Origin: Tribonema minus
Taxonomy: Eukaryota > Sar > Xanthophyceae > Tribonematales > Tribonemataceae
Direction of reading: 5' to 3'
Length of the DNA stretch: 64,000 nucleotides
Assembly (NCBI GenBank): GCA_017506865.1
Contig: JAFCMP010000536.1
Span: 930,001 to 994,000, forward strand
Part shown: piece by piece, positions 47,826 to 64,000 of the stretch
Layout of the letters: every line of letters starts with the position of its first letter
How positions within the stretch are numbered: the stretch's first letter is position 1
The notes under the pieces: generated by a model
Database searches by the model: none
The model's input: the letters and a program-made list of their open reading frames with translations, nothing else
What the model was told of the DNA's origin: nothing
Translations under genes and position numbers: made by a program

Positions 47826-48384
47826 TCATCGTGCCTGTGAGGCGTCTCCGCTGTGCTCGGCGATGAGCGGTGTGACGAGGGCGTCCAGGGGGTCCATCTC
47901 CCTCCGCGGCAGCAGCTCAAACTCCAGCACGAAGAATATGAAGTGCTGCGCACGCGCCGGGGGACGTAACATTGAAGTTGAAGTAAGATGTGAGGAGCAT
48001 CAATGGGCGATGAGCGGTGTGACAAGGGCGTCCAAGGGGTCCATCTCCCTCCGCGGCAGCAGCTCAAACTCCAGCACGAAGAATATGAAGTGCTGCGCAC
48101 GCGCCGGGGGACGTAACATTGGAGTTGAAGTAAGATGTGAGGAGCATCAATGGGCAATGCGGTGTGACGAGGGCGTCCAGGGGGTCCATCTCCCTCCGCG
48201 GCAGCAACTCAAACTCCAGCACAAAGAATATGAAGTGCTGCGCACGCGCCGGGGGACGTAACACTGAAGTTGAAGTAAGATGTGAGGAACATCAATGGGC
48301 GATGAGCGGTGTGACGAGGGCGGCCAGGGGCTCCATCTCCCTCCGCGGCAGCAGCTCAAACTCCAGCACAAAGAAAATGAAGTG
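47826..48384 (-). repeat. Four tandem versions of the MOB last exon with acceptor
   Basis: Each unit (about 146 bp) has an acceptor GCGCAG followed by HFIFFVLEFELLPRREM. Exon starts are 48384, 48237, 48092 and 47945. Versions 1 and 3 end LVTPLIAH-stop (stops near 48292 and 48000), where the unit joins intron sequence. Version 2 has a short deletion and leaves the frame. Version 4 has the fuller end LIAEHSGDASQAR-stop (47826) and is probably the original. The spacer carries TTGAAGTTGAAGTAAGATGTG (plus strand). Confidence 0.93.
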
Positions 48385-51300
48385 CTGCGCACATGCGGAA
48401 CAGGGTAAAAATGAAGTTGAAGTAAGACGAGAGGAACGTTGAGTGGACGTGCATTTCAAGAAACACATACTTGACTGCACCACTCGCATGGTTTCTTCCA
48501 AGGCTGTTATCGTTGTGCTGCAAGTGCTGCACATACGCAGGTAGAGTCAGGGTTGAAGTCAGGTGAAGGGGACTTCAACGTGCACACGCACTTCAAGAAG
48601 TGTGCACAAGTGCCTGATTCGTCCCCGCTGCTTGGCTCCCCGCAGCATCAACGCTGAAGACTAAATGCACCGTGCACACACTGTAGTTGAAAAAAGTGAC
48701 AAAGTTTGTGACAACACGAAGGTTGTGCGCATATGTACATGTGCTTACAACACATCTACAGAGTTCTTTAATTTTTGTACTGTGAGATACATACTTGAGG
48801 TTCATATGCAGAGGTCCCATTTCTGACATGTTGCACTCCTATGATCACAAATTGATCAGGGCGACTGACCTTGAAGGACGTGTTGAGGTGCTTGGCGGCT
48901 CCCAGCTGCTCAATCGTCTCAAAGTGGCTGCAGTATATGATGGCAAAGACCCGGAAGAGCCGCTTGAAGATGTTCTGGACCGTCTTCTTGAACTCCTTGG
49001 GGTACGCCGCGTCCGCCGACGTGGGGAATATCTGTGGTAGATGGTAGCAGGTAGGTTGGTAGGTACATACATGGTTAGATTGGATTAGACCAACTCTAAC
49101 CCTAACCCTAACCCAAATTAGATTAGTTAGGGTACTTGGTGGGGGAGCGGATGCAGGACGAACTGAATGGCTGCTGGAACCACCCAACCTGTGTCCGCGA
49201 CAACCATAGCATGGGGGTCAAACTCACATGGATTTCACACACATGACCTCATTATAGGAGAATCAAGAGAAATGTAACCGAAATGTAACGGCCATTCTCA
49301 TCAGGTAGTTGCAAGTACATCATCACGTAACATGCAACTGATGAGTGCTGATACTGAATCAGACACTAGAATATGAGTGAGGTCCACATTGCAACACTCA
49401 GTACCTGTACAAGCAGCCTCAGAAATATGTACAAGTATACAAATACTTCCCTGTTGAAGTAGGGATGTGCAACGTTTGACAGGGAGGCGGTGGTCGTGGA
49501 CCCCCGCAAATACTTATCCCCGTGGAGAACCACTACGTGTTGATGCGGGCCAGCCACATGCGTGCGCCAGCATTGCACCCCTGGGGTCGCAAACAGACCC
49601 AGCAGTACAGCTGCCATGCTGGCTCCTGCGCAGAACACCAGCACTGTAACACGGCCACACCTTGGTAATCCTCATTGACTATGAGGGCACTACGCACTTG
49701 AAGTGCACTCACTGCAAGGGCACCTTCATCAACTGCAAGTGCACACGAATGAATGGCGACGCCCATTGGAGGGCCGCGGATCAGCTCGCTCCTCGCCTCC
49801 TCGTTTGTGATCTGGCTCTCCATGCACACCACAAATTCCACGTGACTGCAGCACGCGGAGCACTGCTGCACCACATCAACATGAAGTACACGCTCACATC
49901 CTTGCTGGTAGTCTCTGGTTCCCCGCCCAAACCATGACAAAGTCCACGTATCCGTGGCGTGCAAAGGACTTTGCACCACTCCAACTTCAAGTACATGTTC
50001 CCCTGCTCATCTCCTCATCGTTCACCTGATTCTCCGCCCACATGATCACAAGGTTGATGTACTGCAGCGCAGAGCAGTTCAACTGTTGCACCACTTCAAC
50101 TTGAAGAACACATTCTCGCGCTCACCTCCTTGTTGTTGATCTGACTCTCCACCCACATCATCACAAAGTCCACGTGCCGGCGGCACAACCCAGTCCTGCA
50201 CCACTTCAACTTGATGTACCTGTTCCCATGCTCACCTCCTCGTTCGTGATCTGGTTCTCCACCCACATCATGGCAAAGTCCGCGCACTGCGACGCGGAGC
50301 ACTTCTGTGCCACTTTCACTTCAAATACACGCTCCAACACACACTCGCTTCAACTTCAAATACACGCTCCAATACACAATGCTCACCTCCTCGTTGTTGA
50401 TCTGGTTCTCCACCCACGTCATGACAAAGTCCACGTACTGCGGCGCGGAGCACTTCTGCGTCACTTCAACTTCACCTACACAGTCCGACACATACACAAA
50501 ATGCTCACCTTGTTGTTGATCTGGTTCGCCACCCACGCCATGACCAAGTCCACATACCCGCGGCACGACGCACTACTGCACCACTTCAACTTGAAGTACA
50601 TGTTCCCCCCGCTCACCTCCTCGTTGTTGATCTGGTTCTCCGCCCACGTCATCACAAAGTCCACGTACTGCGGCGCGCAGAGCACTTCTGCACCACTTCG
50701 ACTGCTGCACCACTTCAACTTCAACTTCACCACGACGAAGTCCACGTATCCGCACTACTGCACCACTTCAACTTGAAGTACATGCTCCCGCGCTCACCTC
50801 CTCGTTGTTGATCTGGTTCTCCACCCACGTCATGACAAAGTCCACGTACTGCGGCGCGGAGCACTTCTGCGGCGTGGGCTTGCGCCCCCCCGCCGCCTTC
50901 CCATCGGGCACCCATAGGTACTCAAACCCCGGGGGGAACCCCTCGCCCGGGCGCCCAAAGCGCTCCGCATCGTCCGCCACGATCCCGTACAGCAGCGAGA
51001 CCTCATTGAAGAAGTCGACGGCTGCGCGCGCGGCGGCAGCAGCGGCAGCAGCAGCAGCGGTGTGATTGTGGATGGCGTGGCGGTTTGCGCCAAGCGACGG
51101 GGGAGGGGGGGGGGGGGGGGGGGGGGGGGCGGCATCTGACATTGGCCTAAGTCCCACGAGTGCTATCGCCGTACTCGTAATGCTACTGCCATTCAGAACA
51201 CGCGAGAGTCTGCAGCCTGCCTCAATCTCAGTACACAACATGATAATTAGTTCGTGCCAGCATTGCGTGCGGGCCCATGACTCGAGTGAACGCCCCCTCC

Positions 51301-52303
51301 CTTGTCCAAGCTCCTTTCCGCCATTAGGCATTAGTGCCACAAGAAAGTGGCAACGCCGCACACCATGCCCCCGTGAACGCCCCTTGGTTGTCATATTGGC
51401 CGCTGGTTGGCATCGCCTTCCCCCCAGATGCCGCTTCAAAATCATCACACTTCAACAAGTGCCACTTCAATGCTGATGGACCGCCCTATGCTCGATTGAG
51501 AGGCTCTGCTGCAGCAGCCTCGCCAGCGTCGCCACCACCGTCATCTTGCCCCCCCCCCCCCCCCCCCCCGTGAATGCCCCTCAGCAAAGCTGCCGATTCA
51601 GATGTGAGCAGCTACATAGGCCCCCCTCCTCCCTTGCAGATCCAGTTGTATGAGCAGCTAGCCCCCCCCCGTCCCTCCCCCGCCCCGCGAATGAATATTT
51701 TTGTGTCAAGGCTCATGCACAGAACATAGAAAACTTCAGATCCGCATGCACAGGGGGGCATTTACTCAGGCAATTACAGTACATCATCAAGCAAAGCGGG
51801 GTGCGCAAGTGCCATTTGTGTTTCTGTTTTGCTGCGCTTGCTCACAAGACATGGTGCTGCGCGAGCAGCACAACAGCTTGCGTTCTCCATCTGCACGAGG
51901 CTGAATTTAATGTGCTTTTCCTCAGCTGCGCGCTGACTTTGATATTTTGATGCGAAAGCAATGGAGCCGCGGGTACAACAATATACACTGATTGATGTGG
52001 CACTCACTGTTGACAGAGAGCCACTCGTTGAGGGACTCCGAAGGCGGCAGCTGCACCGCCAGCCTCATATCGCCACTGTGCATTGCAGGAGAAGAGTCAA
52101 GCAGTCCACCATGAGCGAGCAGCAACGCCAAACGAGACCATCACCATCTCGCAATATCAGATGGTCCCAAACACCCACCTGCCCAGGGTTGTTCTTGAGT
52201 AGCTGTGCAGCTGCTCATGCTTGGAGCCCTCCTTGTGTCCTTTTACTGGCTTGAACGTCTTCTTGTTGTTGGAATTGAACCTGGCAGAGAGGCTGCCAAA
52301 CAT
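47826..52303 (-). CDS. MOB-family kinase activator (5 exons; repeated last exon)
   Basis: MOB proteins bind and activate NDR/LATS AGC kinases (mitotic exit, Hippo). Minus-strand exons: 52303-52179, 52075-52008, 51021-50798, 49031-48870, then a last exon with four tandem versions. With the first version (48384-48292) the phases agree and give 223 aa; MOB1 is about 216. Sequence: MFGSLSARFNSNNKKTFKP, HEQLHSYSRTTLG|SGDMRLAVQLP, LNEWLSVNTVDFFNEVSLLYG, KCSAPQYVDFVMTWVENQ, IFKRLFRVFAIIYCSHF, AKHLNTSFK|HFIFFVLEFELLPRRE. These follow MOB1 throughout. The C-x4-C zinc motif (EFCTxxxCPVM in MOB1) is replaced by DDAERFGRPGEGFPPG, and one zinc His is Ile, so only one of four ligands remains. Subfamily is unassigned. 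Confidence 0.93.
48870..49031 (-). CDS. MOB exon 4
   Basis: Encodes IFPTSADAAYPKEFKKTVQN, IFKRLFRVFAIIYCSHFETI and EQLGAAKHLNTSFK, the MOB helical core. Acceptor TACCACAG and donor TTCAAG|GTCAGT, phase 0. Confidence 0.95.
49032..49780 (-). other. MOB intron 3, distal part
   Basis: About 750 bp between exon 4 and the echo array. CTAACCCTAACCCTAACCC units lie at 49097-49115. Near 49680-49750 there may be one more eroded echo (GCACTTGAAGTGCACTCACTGC). Confidence 0.55.
49781..50765 (-). repeat. Array of about eight donor-side echoes of MOB exon 3
   Basis: On the minus strand each unit (about 110-130 bp) reads KCSAPQYVDFVMTWVENQINNEE-like coding (shown here only in outline) followed by GAG|GTGAGC and a spacer with ACTTCAAGTTGAAGTGGTGCA. 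The donors sit near 50614, 50505, 50382, 50231, 50120, 50008, 49895 and 49790 (plus coordinates), after the true donor at 50797. Copies nearest exon 3 are the most alike and divergence grows with distance; a short fragment lies at about 50701-50765. Confidence 0.92.
50798..51021 (-). CDS. MOB exon 3
   Basis: Encodes VDFFNEVSLLYGIVADD, GFPPGFEYLWVPDGKAAGG and KCSAPQYVDFVMTWVENQ. Acceptor GCGCGCAG|CC (phase 1, completing Thr of VNT) and donor GAG|GTGAGC. A run of 26 or more C (minus strand, about 51103-51129) lies about 80 bases upstream of the acceptor. Confidence 0.94.
52008..52075 (-). CDS. MOB exon 2
   Basis: 68 bp encoding GDMRLAVQLPPSESLNEWLS then VN, matching MOB1 GNLRQAVMLPEGEDLNEW. 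Acceptor GCACAG|T and donor AACA|GTGAGT. Confidence 0.93.
52179..52303 (-). CDS. MOB exon 1
   Basis: ATG at 52303; encodes MFGSLSARFNSNNKKTFKPV, then KGHKEGSKHEQLHSYSRTTL. It matches the MOB1 start (FKPKKxxPEGSHQYELLKHAEATLGSG). Donor GGGCAG|GTGGGT, phase 2. Confidence 0.93.
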
Positions 52304-53017
52304 AGTTCCTGCGTGCCTATCCTCGCCGACTTCGAGGCTTCAAGGGCAGCACAAGGGTGGCGGACGTGGTACTGACTTCAGGCGAGTCTCACGGCTGTCA
52401 CCTTTAAAGCCCTCTCACGTGCTTCAGCGGCTGCACTTCCCCAGCTTCGCCTGCTATCCTGCTGCAACAAAAAAACTAATTGATGAGCAGTTTCAACGGC
52501 GGGTTCCATACATACATACCCACGATGACGTGGCGCCCTGTCCAATCCTGAATGTATGAAGATCGTGGTGAAATGAATATCATATATTTACTCGATCAAC
52601 AAACCTATAAATAAAAACATACATACATATATAACTTGAATGTATTCGGAGATTTCAGCAACCAAATAAAGTATATTTGGAGATTTCAGCATCCAACATA
52701 AACTTTACAGTCATACCAAACATGCGATAATAACGATCCTCCTCACATTCCTTTCTCAGCTCACCTGCAGCACGCAATCCACCACCACGAGCGCCCGCAA
52801 GCCTGTGCACACCTGTGCATATTATACCCTGCATGTCAATCCACTCAAGCAATGCAAACGCAAGATGTGCGAAACAAACGGAAAACGGCTGAAAAAACAT
52901 GGTGGAAAAAATGTTGTGAGCTACAAAACATCAGAAGTAATATTGTTTTTTTTTTTTTTTTTAACAAATGAGAAAAAAAACTAGTAAACGGCTACATACA
53001 AAAGCTCAGCTAATGTT
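52304..53017. other. Intergenic region upstream of MOB
   Basis: 714 bp between the MOB start and the stop of the next minus-strand gene. It is AT-rich at 52560-52690 (ACATACATACATATATA) and has an 18-base T run at about 52948-52962. Two ATTTCAGCA(A/T)CCAA copies lie near 52651 and 52683. It probably holds the MOB promoter. Confidence 0.5.

Positions 53018-64000
<10,983 letters not shown>

Noticed and set aside
49781-50765. Array considered as a CRISPR-like or satellite repeat
   Set aside because: Units are of unequal length and encode the MOB exon end; explained by junction duplication. CRISPR arrays are not expected in nuclear DNA.

Overview
Organism. This is nuclear DNA of a flagellated eukaryote. 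Exons are very GC-rich with long Ala/Gly/Ser runs, introns are spliceosomal (GT-AG, a few GC-AG), and TTAGGG-type telomere-like repeats lie inside introns. A very large HYDIN (ciliary central apparatus) gene, a stand-alone histidinol dehydrogenase, and a PMP-type beta-helix/Cys-rich/multi-TM protein fit a photosynthetic stramenopile (brown or yellow-green algal lineage). That placement is inference from gene content and repeat type, not proven.

Layout. 1-1479 (-): 5' end of a CAP-Gly microtubule-binding protein. 1653-32504 (+): HYDIN, resolved here into 22 coding exons whose splice phases all agree (18,906 nt, 6,301 aa). The two genes are head to head with 173 bp between their start codons. 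32505-39510: about 7 kb with no convincing gene, holding a possible retroelement remnant, a 71-bp tandem repeat and one doubtful ORF. 39511-41454 (-): two-exon multi-pass membrane protein. 41703-47003 (+): histidinol dehydrogenase, four exons, divergent from the membrane protein. 47826-52303 (-): MOB-family kinase activator, five exons, convergent with HDH. 53018-64000 (-): a modular surface protein with one beta-helix coil per exon, then Cys-rich and transmembrane parts. It continues past the window and carries several lesions.

Most striking observation. At about a dozen exon-intron boundaries in HYDIN, HDH and MOB, the exon edge together with its splice site is tandemly repeated inside the adjoining intron ('exon-edge echoes'). 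There are eight donor-side copies in MOB and three extra acceptor-side copies of its last exon. In HYDIN introns 3 and 6 the copies have periods of about 110 and 211 bp, and HDH intron 1 has a 160-bp period. Together with C-homopolymer tracts before acceptors, telomere-like repeats near splice sites, a dispersed TTGAAGT-type motif and a shared extended donor, this suggests introns here grow by iterative duplication of their own borders.

Functional links. CAP-Gly and HYDIN (microtubule and axoneme) probably share a promoter. HDH and the membrane protein may share another. MOB normally activates NDR/LATS kinases, but this copy lacks most of the usual zinc ligands.
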